Shown here: piece after piece, positions 18,814 through 27,044 of the stretch
Position numbering within the stretch: position 1 is the stretch's first letter
How the letters are laid out: each line of letters opens with the position of its first letter
NCBI RefSeq assembly: GCF_003010965.1
Contig: NZ_PGGM01000005.1
Coordinates: 248,001 to 312,000, forward strand
DNA: 64,000 bases
Reading direction: 5' to 3'
Source: Phyllobacterium sophorae
GTDB taxonomy: Bacteria > Pseudomonadota > Alphaproteobacteria > Rhizobiales > Rhizobiaceae
Program-made: the position numbers and the translations under genes
Notes under the pieces: model-generated
Seen by the model: the letters and a program-made list of their open reading frames with translations, nothing else
Told to the model about the DNA's origin: nothing
The model's database searches: none

Positions 18814-19881
18814 CTAGTTCGCGATCTGAACGCGAATCGAAATGATATCGACCGGCTTGCCCGACTGGGACACATCAGAATTGATCTTGATCGCGCCGCC
18901 GCCCCCTGGCTCCTTGCCGGCGGGAAACTGCATCTGGACGAGATACTCCTTGCTGGCGTCGGAAATGTCGAATCGCTTGCGTCCGCAATCGCCGAGATTG
19001 CCGAAGTCGCAGCTCACCGCGATTTGCGTACTCGTCCCATCCTCGGTCTTGGCAATGATGTCGAACACCGCCCGTTTCCCAGCAAGTTGCTCGAGTACGC
19101 CCTCTCCGACCTGGAAGCTGATATCGTCGGTCTCGCCTGGTGATTGGATGCGCACGTATTTTTCAAGTTCATCGCCGGCGATAGTGGCGGTCGCCCGGCC
19201 CGCAAGCGCGACTTGCGTCATGTCGGACGGATTGAAAATCTCGATCCAGTTACCTTCGGGCGACAATTCACCTTCTTTCACCGGTTCATGGCTGCCGTTG
19301 GTGGCAGGATTCCCAGTGCTCGGAGGGATGCTGGATGGCTTCGAATTGATTATTCCGGACGCGACGAGCCAAAGAAGACCGAGTGCAACCGCAAGCATGC
19401 CGAGGACGATGATGACCTTGGTGAGCCCGCTCGCTTTCCTGCGTTCGGTTTTACGCTGCAGGCGGGGCCGCAACCGGTCCGGCCGATAATTATCCGCAGC
19501 CGCCGGTTCATTTGATGCCAGCTCCGGTGCATCGAATTCCGGCTCCGTGGGGCCCTTGAGCGAAGGCTCAATCCTTGCCGCCTGGCCCGGCGTGCGTGCA
19601 GGCTCCACCGCCAGGATCGGCTCTTGCCTTTCAACAATGGGAGCGGGCGCGGGAGGAGGCGTTATCGACCCTGTTGCCTGGACTTCGTCCTCGATCCGGG
19701 TGATTGCCGCTTTCAGTCGTTCACGCCGGTCTTCGCGCTGGTTGTCGTCGAGCGCCCCATTGGCAGCGAGTGAACGCTCATGCGCGCCCCACGCGGATTC
19801 GTAGACCTTCTGACGGATCGCGGGATTCCTGGCGTCCGCCTTGGTCAGTGCGTTCCGGATCGCTTGTTCAATCGCTTCCAA
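18814..19881 (-). CDS. Conserved hypothetical membrane-anchored protein
   Basis: 355 residues, function not recognised. The N-terminal about 75 residues are a charged helical segment (AIRQKVYESAWGAHERSL), followed by a Pro-rich linker, one transmembrane helix (about 150-172, VIIVLGMLAVALGLLWLVAS) and a C-terminal extracytoplasmic beta-rich domain with a Cys pair in CDFGNLGDCGRKRF. The start is TTG at 19881, preceded by AAGGGA. It probably heads a two-gene unit with the methyltransferase. The domain order suggests a bitopic inner-membrane protein. Confidence 0.75.
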   Translation of the reverse strand: MEAIEQAIRNALTKADARNPAIRQKVYESAWGAHERSLAANGALDDNQREDRRERLKAAITRIEDEVQATGSITPPPAPAPIVERQEPILAVEPARTPGQAARIEPSLKGPTEPEFDAPELASNEPAAADNYRPDRLRPRLQRKTERRKASGLTKVIIVLGMLAVALGLLWLVASGIINSKPSSIPPSTGNPATNGSHEPVKEGELSPEGNWIEIFNPSDMTQVALAGRATATIAGDELEKYVRIQSPGETDDISFQVGEGVLEQLAGKRAVFDIIAKTEDGTSTQIAVSCDFGNLGDCGRKRFDISDASKEYLVQMQFPAGKEPGGGGAIKINSDVSQSGKPVDIISIRVQIAN

Positions 19882-20299
19882 CTCGACGGTAATCCCTTCA
19901 AAGCAGCTCGTATGAATGGCTAGCCATAACGCATCTTACTCCTTATTCAAGACTCTCGCGGCGCAATGATGGCGGTTTCGCCGACAAGGCACCAGCCAAC
20001 TGCGGCGCTGCGGGCACGCCGACCTCCCCCGTTTTCCATCTACCCCAGCAAATCATCATTCGCAGGGAGGAGACTGATTTTTGCCTTCCCACCACGCTTG
20101 TCTGAACGACCAATCGGCAAAACTGGCCCACACTTCCTCGATTATTGCGCAAGAAATGTCGAATATGGCTCAGGTTTTTCCATTTAGGGTTGTCCCTACA
20201 ATCACAAGTAACTTAGCTTTCACTTGCTCAACGCGAAAGGTCTGATAAAAGAAGTTACGTTTACGCAAACGTCAAAATCTATCGCATTGGGAGATGCAT
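19882..20299. other. Divergent intergenic region before nitronate monooxygenase
   Basis: About 418 bp with no convincing gene. Its only recognisable element is the LiuR-like half-conserved palindrome at 20254-20276 close to the plus-strand start. A short minus-strand frame at 19943-20152 has no ribosome-binding site and is not accepted. Confidence 0.45.
20254..20276. promoter_or_regulatory. Second LiuR/MerR-type operator candidate
   Basis: ACGTTT (20257-20262), spacer ACGC, AAACGT (20267-20272), followed by CAAAAT as at the fad-operon site. The core, its right flank and its spacing match 11998-12029. It ends about 24 bp upstream of the nitronate monooxygenase start, a position suited to repression or MerR-type activation. 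Confidence 0.55.
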
Positions 20300-21262
20300 A
20301 TGGCCTTGCCGGAAATCCTGAAATCCACGCTTCGTATTCCCGTTGTCGGAGCGCCGTTGTTCATCGTTTCGCATCCGGCGCTGGTGCTCGCGCAGTGCAA
20401 GGCTGGCATAGTCGGCTCATTTCCGGCCCTTAACGCCCGGCCTGAGGCACAGCTTGACGAATGGCTGGCTGAAATCACTGAAGAGTTACGCAACCACGAC
20501 GAGAAAAATCCCGATCGCCCTGCCGCTCCATTCGCTGTCAATCAGATCGTCCACCGGTCCAACAAACGGCTCGAACATGATCTAATGATGTGCGTAAAGT
20601 ACAAGGTTCCCGTGGTTATTTCGTCTTTGGGCGCGGTTCCTGAGGTAAACGAGGCGATTCACTCCTATGGCGGGATCGTACTTCACGACATCATCAATAA
20701 CCGGCACGCAAATTCTGCCATTCGCAAAGGTGCCGATGGGTTGATTGCGGTTGCAGCCGGCGCGGGCGGTCACGCAGGCCCCCTTTCGCCCTTCGCACTC
20801 GTCCAGGAAATCCGCGAATGGTTCGATGGTCCTCTGTTGCTCTCCGGCGCAATCGCCACCGGCGGCGCCATATTGGGCGCGCAAGCCATGGGCGCGGACC
20901 TTGCTTACATTGGTTCACCCTTTATCGCGACGAATGAGGCGCGGGCAGTCGACAGCTACAAGCAAATGATTGTCGACTCCGCCTCTTCAGATATCGTCTA
21001 CTCGAATTACTTCACCGGAATCCATGGCAACTACCTGAAGCCGTCCATATCCAAGGCCGGAATGGACCCGGACCACCTGCCGGAAGCCGACCCGTCAAAG
21101 ATGGACTTCGAAGCTGCAACGACGGGCGCCAAGGCCTGGAAGGATATATGGGGCTGCGGCCAAGGTATTGGTGCAATTAAGGAAATTCTTCCGGCGAGTG
21201 ATCTTGTGGCCCGCTTGGAGCGGGAATATCATGCGGCGAAATCGGCACTTTGCACTGCCTAG
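20300..21262 (+). CDS. Nitronate monooxygenase (2-nitropropane dioxygenase family)
   Basis: 320-residue FMN-dependent TIM-barrel enzyme that oxidises alkyl nitronates, detoxifying nitroalkanes or propionate 3-nitronate. Signatures are PVVGAPLFIVSHP at the start, AGAGGHAGPLSPFALV with the conserved His, and the FMN-phosphate region GAIATGGAILGAQAMGADLAYIGSPF. ATG at 20300 is preferred over 20294 because GGGAG then has normal spacing. The operator-like palindrome just upstream is shared with the beta-oxidation operon. Its stop overlaps the convergent GNAT gene by four bases. Confidence 0.88.
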   Translation: MALPEILKSTLRIPVVGAPLFIVSHPALVLAQCKAGIVGSFPALNARPEAQLDEWLAEITEELRNHDEKNPDRPAAPFAVNQIVHRSNKRLEHDLMMCVKYKVPVVISSLGAVPEVNEAIHSYGGIVLHDIINNRHANSAIRKGADGLIAVAAGAGGHAGPLSPFALVQEIREWFDGPLLLSGAIATGGAILGAQAMGADLAYIGSPFIATNEARAVDSYKQMIVDSASSDIVYSNYFTGIHGNYLKPSISKAGMDPDHLPEADPSKMDFEAATTGAKAWKDIWGCGQGIGAIKEILPASDLVARLEREYHAAKSALCTA

Positions 21263-21768
21263 TGCGGCGCACCCCTGTCTAGCGTGATCTGCAGGAACGT
21301 CAGGTTAAGCCATTTGCCGAATTTGGTCCCAACCTCCGGCAGATACCCAACAGTCTCGAAGCCAAGCTGCTTATGCAGCCGGATTGATGCTTCGTTGTTC
21401 GCTTCTATTCCGGCGATCATCACATGCTTGCGAAGCTGGCGCGCCCTGTCGATAAGCGCCAGCATCAACGTCCTGCCAATGCCCGCTCCGCGCATCTCTC
21501 TGTTTACATAGACGGAATGCTCGACCGTGTGCCGATAGCCCGCAAAGGCACGCCAGTCGCCAAAAGAGGCATAGCCTGTAACGCGGCCCAAATCATCAAT
21601 GCCGACAATGACCGGAAAACCCTGTCTCTGCCTCTCCTTCAGCCACGTTCTGCGGTTCTCGAGATCGACTTCTGCCTCATTCCAGATCGCCGTCGTGTTC
21701 AGGACGGCATCGTTGTAAATTTCAAGGATTTCCGGAAGATCGCTCTCCACAGCATCGCGCACATTCAC
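21259..21768 (-). CDS. GNAT N-acetyltransferase, phosphinothricin acetyltransferase-like
   Basis: About 169 residues of GNAT fold using acetyl-CoA. The acetyl-CoA-binding motif is NREMRGAGIGRTLMLALI; the N-terminus NVRDAVESDLPEILEIYNDAV and the C-terminus GFETVGYLPEVGTKFGKWL resemble PAT/Bar and MddA-type acetyltransferases acting on methionine sulfone/sulfoximine or phosphinothricin. GTG at 21768 is chosen because AAGGGG lies eight bases upstream; GTG at 21777 is the alternative. It is divergent from the XRE-cupin regulator. Confidence 0.82.
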   Translation of the reverse strand: MNVRDAVESDLPEILEIYNDAVLNTTAIWNEAEVDLENRRTWLKERQRQGFPVIVGIDDLGRVTGYASFGDWRAFAGYRHTVEHSVYVNREMRGAGIGRTLMLALIDRARQLRKHVMIAGIEANNEASIRLHKQLGFETVGYLPEVGTKFGKWLNLTFLQITLDRGAPH

Positions 21769-21771
21769 GGC

Positions 21772-21807
21772 TTGCACCCCTTAATTTCGTCTACTATAAT
21801 TTCCTTA
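21772..21807 (+). promoter_or_regulatory. Consensus-like promoter of the XRE-cupin gene, leaderless
   Basis: -35 TTGCAC (21772-21777), 17-base spacer, -10 TATAAT (21795-21800). The start codon is at 21807, six bases past the -10 box, so the predicted transcript begins at or next to the AUG and there is no Shine-Dalgarno sequence. Confidence 0.65.
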
Positions 21808-22376
21808 TGTCTCATAAAATAGATAGTGTCGATCAGAAAATCGGCAGGCGTATCCGTCTGGAGCGAGAAGCACGCAATTGGTCGCTGACCGAGCTTGCGG
21901 AAAAATCCGCCGTCTCCCGCGCCATGATCAACAAGGTGGAGCGCGGAGAAAGCAGCCCCACAGCCATGCTCCTCGCCCGATTTTCCGGTGCATTCGGCCT
22001 GACGATGTCAACATTGATGGCCCGTGCGGAGATGCAGGAGGGCAGATTGCTCCGTCAGGAGGACCAGCCTCTGTGGATCGATCCCGACAGCGGTTATGTA
22101 CGCCGGCACGTCTCGCCCGCCTCGGACCTGCCGATGGATGTGGTGCATATCGATCTGCCACCAAAGGCGCGCGTTTCGCTTCCGGCCAGCGCTTTTCTGT
22201 TCCTGCGGCAGCTGATCTGGGTCCTGAACGGCACGCTAAGCTTCGCAGAAGGCGAAACCACATACACACTCCACCAAGGAGACTGCCTTGAGCTCGGCGG
22301 GCCAAATGATTGTGTCTTCGCCAACGAGGGCGATGAACCATGCCGCTATGCAGTCATCGTCCTTACCCGGCTGTAA
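21807..22376 (+). CDS. XRE-family regulator with C-terminal cupin domain
   Basis: 189 residues: helix-turn-helix at about 10-65 (WSLTELAEKSAVSRAMINKVERG) and a cupin sensor domain at about 110-188 (YTLHQGDCLELGGPNDCVF). Such regulators bind a small ligand in the cupin barrel. It is divergent from the GNAT gene with only about 38 bp between starts, so control of that acetyltransferase is likely (inference). The tail overlaps the convergent SAF-domain oxidoreductase gene by 14 bases. No ribosome-binding site is visible, which fits the leaderless promoter. Confidence 0.88.
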   Translation: MSHKIDSVDQKIGRRIRLEREARNWSLTELAEKSAVSRAMINKVERGESSPTAMLLARFSGAFGLTMSTLMARAEMQEGRLLRQEDQPLWIDPDSGYVRRHVSPASDLPMDVVHIDLPPKARVSLPASAFLFLRQLIWVLNGTLSFAEGETTYTLHQGDCLELGGPNDCVFANEGDEPCRYAVIVLTRL

Positions 22377-23814
22377 TGGGTTGTGATCCTGCCAAACCCG
22401 AACCATGGCGCTCCCCAGGCTCATGCTCGCGGGCGCTGCCCGCGCCTCCAAAGAACAAGGCATCCTGCCGGCGGCGCAAGTCCAACAGGTGCGAATCCTC
22501 CGCGGCAATATCATGGAGGCGGATCGCACTGCCGGCCTTCACCGGCCGGACCAGCCGACGGTCGGCGACCAGATAGAACGGGGCAGGCTGATCGGCTTCG
22601 AGTGGCCTTGCCGGTATCAGGGCGGATGAGACGTTATCAATGGAATGATGATGACCTGTCGCTCTCAACAGGGTTCCAGGGCTGAGATCGACATCGGCGA
22701 CAGCAACGAGGTCGAAGCGTGGTATGGGATGCCGCGAGCCGCTAGAGACGCCATTAAGTCCTGCGTCAAGAACACTTGTGGCTGCTTCCAGGCCGAGAAG
22801 ATGGCGGGGCAGATAGATCATTGCAGTCGCGCCGCTACGGCTGATGATATGCCCTTTTTCGGCGAGAAGTTCCCAACTTGCCGTATCCCTGCAGCGTATG
22901 ACGATAAAGACACCCCCAGCGAAGCTAATTTCGCCTGGAAGGCGCAAGCAATGGAAGACATCCATGCGTCGTTCGCCGTCAAGAAGTCCACCGTCATCCC
23001 GCGTAGAAAAGAAGGTTGGCACTTCCGAAATTCGGGTGATGGGGCAATGAAGATCCGGGCGGTCGGGAACGAGGTCGACAGAATGAGAGACGACAGCCAG
23101 CTCGCAAAGGTCGGGTACGGCACGCTGCGGCAAACTCGCGGCGGCCCGCGACCGCGCACCGGAGAGTTCGGCCACGTCACGTTCTCCCAGGTGAAGATGA
23201 TCAGCGAAACCCACTGCATCAATGGAAACACCGTTGCTCGTTAGCGTTTCGGTCACAGGATCGAAGACGAAATCATATTCGCTCGATTTTCCGGCACAGA
23301 CGATCTCGAAACCGAGAACTTCCGCCCAGGTGATCAGGCCGATGAGAAGGCTGGGTTGATCACCATCGACCGGGGTCACCACGGTTTGAGTAGCCATTCG
23401 AGCAAGGCCGGGACCGACAACGCTGTCGACTTCCTTTGAAACAAGGGCAAGATGCTTCCCCGCCTCGATCGCGAGCTTGGCGTGACGCGCACCTGCTTCC
23501 GGATGTCCCGTCGCCTCAACCAGTACATCGAATGGCAAATGCAGGACATGCGAGAGATTGCCGGCTGCTATCGTAAGTCCGTCGGCCCAAAAGCGGCTGG
23601 CCTCTTCCCTGTTTTGGCATTCGGCTACGTTCTCCACTCCGACGGATTTCAGCGCGGCCGCCGCTGTAGCGCTGTCTACGTCCACAGCTATGCGTACGTT
23701 CATCAGGGGAACACGCAGGCCCTGCGCCAGAAAACTGCGGCCAAATCCACCTGTGCCAACGATACACGCCTCGACCGGCCGGCTTGCGCCTGGAAATTGT
23801 TCGTGATGGTTCAT
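22363..23814 (-). CDS. NAD(P)-binding oxidoreductase with C-terminal SAF domain
   Basis: 483 residues. An N-terminal Rossmann domain of homoserine-dehydrogenase type carries VGTGGFGRSF near residue 18 and LVEATGHPEAGARHA; a middle catalytic region follows (KSSEYDFVFDP), then a C-terminal SAF domain (VDLSPGTLLRATG; RPVKAGSAIRLHDI). The family is of unsettled function and is often seen beside PdxA2-like genes and TTT or TRAP transporters. ATG at 23814 is chosen because AAGGAT precedes it; the frame is open to 23922. After the usual end DALFFGG about 30 extra residues follow. It is the last gene of the pdxA2-tctCBA operon; a redox or epimerising step on an acid sugar is inferred. Confidence 0.75.
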   Translation of the reverse strand: MNHHEQFPGASRPVEACIVGTGGFGRSFLAQGLRVPLMNVRIAVDVDSATAAAALKSVGVENVAECQNREEASRFWADGLTIAAGNLSHVLHLPFDVLVEATGHPEAGARHAKLAIEAGKHLALVSKEVDSVVGPGLARMATQTVVTPVDGDQPSLLIGLITWAEVLGFEIVCAGKSSEYDFVFDPVTETLTSNGVSIDAVGFADHLHLGERDVAELSGARSRAAASLPQRAVPDLCELAVVSHSVDLVPDRPDLHCPITRISEVPTFFSTRDDGGLLDGERRMDVFHCLRLPGEISFAGGVFIVIRCRDTASWELLAEKGHIISRSGATAMIYLPRHLLGLEAATSVLDAGLNGVSSGSRHPIPRFDLVAVADVDLSPGTLLRATGHHHSIDNVSSALIPARPLEADQPAPFYLVADRRLVRPVKAGSAIRLHDIAAEDSHLLDLRRRQDALFFGGAGSAREHEPGERHGSGLAGSQPITAG

Positions 23815-23854
23815 GGCGATTGATCCTTTCGAGGCGGTGAAGGTAGCCGTGCCG

Positions 23855-25381
23855 TCAGAGCTTGGCCGAATGCGTAGTGGCTGAACCGCGGCGGATGCCG
23901 CGCAGGCCAACGGCCTTGGCAACGACGGGCCATGCGAGCATGAGGAGCCCCAGGGCCATGATTCCCCCGACCAGCGGGTTGGACCAGAATATGGTCAGCG
24001 AGCCATTTGACATCAGCATGGATTGGCGGAATGCATCCTCGGCCTTGTCACCCAGAACCATGGCAAGCACGAGCGGGGCGATTGGATAGTCGAGTTTTTT
24101 GAAGAGATAGCCAAGGACACCAAAGCCGAGGACGAGCCACATATCGAAAGTCGAGTTGGCGATCTGATAGGCACCCGAAAAGATTATGGCCACGATCACC
24201 GGCCCGACGATCGAGAAAGGCACACGCAGGATCGAGGCGTAAAGCGGCACGGTCGTGAGCACGAGCAGTACCGCAACGACATTGCCGAGATACATCGACG
24301 CAATGAGTCCCCAGACAAAATCCGGCCGCTCGATAAAGAGCATGGGTCCTGGCGTCATGCCCCAGATCATTAGTCCGCCCATCATCACGGCAGCCGTTGC
24401 CGACCCGGGAACACCAAGGGCGAGCATTGGCAAGAGAGCGGATGTGCCGGCCGAATGGTCGGCAGTTTCGGGCGAAACAATGCCACGCGGGTCGCCCTTG
24501 CCGAATTGCGACTTGTCCTTGGCAAACCGGCGAGCCAATCCATAACTCATGAATGACGCCGCAGTCGGCCCGGCAGGTGTTATCCCCATCCAGATTCCAA
24601 TGAGCGTCGAACGCAGGATCGACCACCCGTATCGCGGCATCTCCTTCAGCGCTTTGAGCACATCAACTGCCCGGACCCGCGCCTTGATCCCATCGAACCG
24701 GAGTCCCTCTTCCGTGGTTAGCAGTAACTCCCCGATCCCGAAGAGTCCCATGACCGCAACCAGAAAGGAAACGCCTTTGATGAGATCCGGGATGCCAAAG
24801 GTGAGCCGCAACCCGCCCGAGATCGTATCCATTCCGACGGTGGCCAGGGCAAAGCCGAGCATCATCGTGACCAATGTCTTGGCGGGTGCGTTGGCACCCA
24901 TTCCGATGAAACTGGCAAAGGCAAGAAAATACACCGCAAAGAATTCCGGCGAGGAAAACTGCAGCGCAAAGCGCGCGACCCATGTCGACAGCAGTGTAAT
25001 CATAACCACGCCGGCCAGCGCTCCAATACCGGCAGACATAAAGGCGAGAGTCAGAGCACGTGTGGCCTGGCCGTTTCGGGCCATGGGATAGCCGTCGAAC
25101 GTCGTCGCAACTGAGGATGGTTCACCGGGAATGTTGAAGAGGATCGAGGTCGTCGAGCCACCGAAAAGTGCTCCCCAGTACATGCAGGAAAGAAGAATGA
25201 TGGCCGAAATCGGGTCCATCGTGAAGGTAAGCGGCAGGAGAAGCGACACGCCGTTCGGCGCACCTAGCCCCGGCAGCACGCCGACGAGGATTCCCAGCAT
25301 GACGCCGATGACCATGATGACAATGTGGTGCGTGGTGATGACGGTGGCAAAGCCATCCATCAGGTAGCCGAAATTGCCCAT
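23855..25381 (-). CDS. tctA: TTT transporter large membrane subunit TctA
   Basis: 508-residue, about 12-helix membrane subunit of a tripartite tricarboxylate-type transporter. The family signature is present as ILVGVLPGLGAPNGVSLLLP, and GVPGSATAAVMMGGLMIWG is the second conserved loop. ATG at 25381 has GGGAGG upstream. It lies behind tctB and tctC in one operon. TTT systems take up tricarboxylates, aromatic acids and other organic acids with a periplasmic binding protein; here the neighbours suggest an acid sugar. Confidence 0.92.
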   Translation of the reverse strand: MGNFGYLMDGFATVITTHHIVIMVIGVMLGILVGVLPGLGAPNGVSLLLPLTFTMDPISAIILLSCMYWGALFGGSTTSILFNIPGEPSSVATTFDGYPMARNGQATRALTLAFMSAGIGALAGVVMITLLSTWVARFALQFSSPEFFAVYFLAFASFIGMGANAPAKTLVTMMLGFALATVGMDTISGGLRLTFGIPDLIKGVSFLVAVMGLFGIGELLLTTEEGLRFDGIKARVRAVDVLKALKEMPRYGWSILRSTLIGIWMGITPAGPTAASFMSYGLARRFAKDKSQFGKGDPRGIVSPETADHSAGTSALLPMLALGVPGSATAAVMMGGLMIWGMTPGPMLFIERPDFVWGLIASMYLGNVVAVLLVLTTVPLYASILRVPFSIVGPVIVAIIFSGAYQIANSTFDMWLVLGFGVLGYLFKKLDYPIAPLVLAMVLGDKAEDAFRQSMLMSNGSLTIFWSNPLVGGIMALGLLMLAWPVVAKAVGLRGIRRGSATTHSAKL

Positions 25382-25433
25382 TGTCTGTTTCCTCCCAAGG
25401 GTTCCGGCAATAGCGGTGTCACCGCATTGCGGA

Positions 25434-25934
25434 TCAGTAGATGCCGAGCCAGCCTTCAATCGGTCCCTTAAGCAGGGGAACCTGAAAACCTATCTCGAAC
25501 ACGAGGTAGAAGAGCGCAGTCACGGCCAGTGCTGCGAGGGCAGAAACCCACCAGCGATAACCTCCCTGCCACTTCATTGAGCCAAAGATGTAGAGAGCAG
25601 TGCCAACATAGAGGCCCAGAAGAAGCGAAACGACGATGAAAGCGCCGACGGGTAGAAAGAAGCCGAGGACGGGCCTGGCCCTTTTAGAATCGAGGAAGAT
25701 CTCCCCGTCGTGCTGATAAAAAAATGCGCTGCGCACGAGCGTCACCAGGCTGCCAAGGATAACCAGAACGCCGATATAGAACGGGAAGTAACCTGCTTCC
25801 GGCCCCATGTCGCTCCAGCCGATCCCGCTTCGCCAAGACCCGTAGCAGATAGCTAAACCGGCCCCAGCAGTCAGTAACGCCGTAACGATCTCCATCGTTT
25901 TGCGGGACACAGATCCCCTCTCGAACTCAACCAT
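25434..25934 (-). CDS. tctB: TTT transporter small membrane subunit TctB
   Basis: 166 residues with four predicted membrane helices, the size and layout of the TctB subunit. Segments such as GPEAGYFPFYIGVLVILGSL and a C-terminal helix ending FYLVFEIGFQVPLLKGP are typical. ATG at 25934 (MVEFERGS) with GAGGTGAG upstream is preferred to an earlier ATG at 26072 that overlaps tctC. It lies between tctC and tctA. Confidence 0.88.
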   Translation of the reverse strand: MVEFERGSVSRKTMEIVTALLTAGAGLAICYGSWRSGIGWSDMGPEAGYFPFYIGVLVILGSLVTLVRSAFFYQHDGEIFLDSKRARPVLGFFLPVGAFIVVSLLLGLYVGTALYIFGSMKWQGGYRWWVSALAALAVTALFYLVFEIGFQVPLLKGPIEGWLGIY

Positions 25935-25992
25935 GCTCACCTCCAATGCGCTGCGGGAAGCAGGGGCGCCTGCTGGGCGCCCCCCGTTTGGT

Positions 25993-26976
25993 TTACTCCA
26001 CCAGCCAACCTTCGCGCTTGAGCACCTTGCGCACGTTCTCGCGGTCACCTGTCTGGTAGGCTTTGAAGTCATCCCCGGCCATGAACTGCGACGTCTGTGA
26101 AGTCTTGGCCACGTAATCTGACCATTCCTGCGTTTCGGAGACTTTCTTCAGGACGTCGCGATAAAAGGCTACCGCCGCTTCATCAACCCCGGCCGGCAGC
26201 CAGACCGTTCGCGGCATGCGGTAGCTGTCGATCGCCAGCCCAGCCTCAGCGCATGTAGGGATATCGTTCCAGCCTTTGCCATCATGCACCGGCTCGCTTT
26301 TCGGAAAGCGGTCGGGCCGGAAGACGCATAACGGCTTTACCATGCCCGCCTGCCACTGACCGCGATTCTCGTTGGGATTGTTCACATTGGCGTCGATGTG
26401 ACCGCCGGCCAGTTGGACGGCTGCCTCGCCGCCGCTCTTGAACGGAATGTAGCGAAACTCCGCTCCGGTGGCGTCCGCTATCGTCGAAACGAGGATCTGA
26501 TCGGTATCCTTGGACTGGCTTCCACCGAACTGGATTGCTTTTGGCTCTGCCTTGGCCGCCGCCACAAAGGCTTTGATATCGTCGACCTTGGATTCGCCAT
26601 TCACCCATACGAGAAATTCGTCCAGTGCGAGCGCGGCTACAGGTGTCAGATCCTCAGCCTTGTAAGGAACGGCTGCGACGCTCGGCAGGAGATATTCATT
26701 GTTGGTACCGAATGTCAGCTTGTAGGGATCGCCCTTATGGCCCGCAGCGTAGACAAAACCCTCTGCTCCACTCCCGCCGCCCTTGTTGGTGACGACGATA
26801 GACGCATCCATCAGCTTATGCTTGGAGATAATGGATTGCACCGTGCGGGCGAAGTTGTCGGTGCCACCGCCTGGGCCCGAGGTCACCACGAATTCGACCG
26901 GCCGCGCCGGCTCGAATGCCAGCGCTGGTGCTGCCGCGATGGTCGCCAGCATCGCCAACGTAATCTGTTTCAACAT
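25993..26976 (-). CDS. tctC: TTT transporter periplasmic binding protein TctC
   Basis: 327 residues with a signal peptide (cleavage after ALAF) and the Bug/TctC fold; RPVEFVVTSGPGGGTDNFAR is the first ligand loop. ATG at 26976 is chosen because GGGAGG lies at good spacing and the signal peptide follows immediately. The binding-loop composition does not identify the ligand. It is the first transporter gene after pdxA2. Confidence 0.92.
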   Translation of the reverse strand: MLKQITLAMLATIAAAPALAFEPARPVEFVVTSGPGGGTDNFARTVQSIISKHKLMDASIVVTNKGGGSGAEGFVYAAGHKGDPYKLTFGTNNEYLLPSVAAVPYKAEDLTPVAALALDEFLVWVNGESKVDDIKAFVAAAKAEPKAIQFGGSQSKDTDQILVSTIADATGAEFRYIPFKSGGEAAVQLAGGHIDANVNNPNENRGQWQAGMVKPLCVFRPDRFPKSEPVHDGKGWNDIPTCAEAGLAIDSYRMPRTVWLPAGVDEAAVAFYRDVLKKVSETQEWSDYVAKTSQTSQFMAGDDFKAYQTGDRENVRKVLKREGWLVE

Positions 26977-27044
26977 ATCATTTCCTCCCGGTTGTCGAAC
27001 CATCCGCCGCAAGCTCCTACCCCGGCGGAGTGGTCCGGTTTTCG

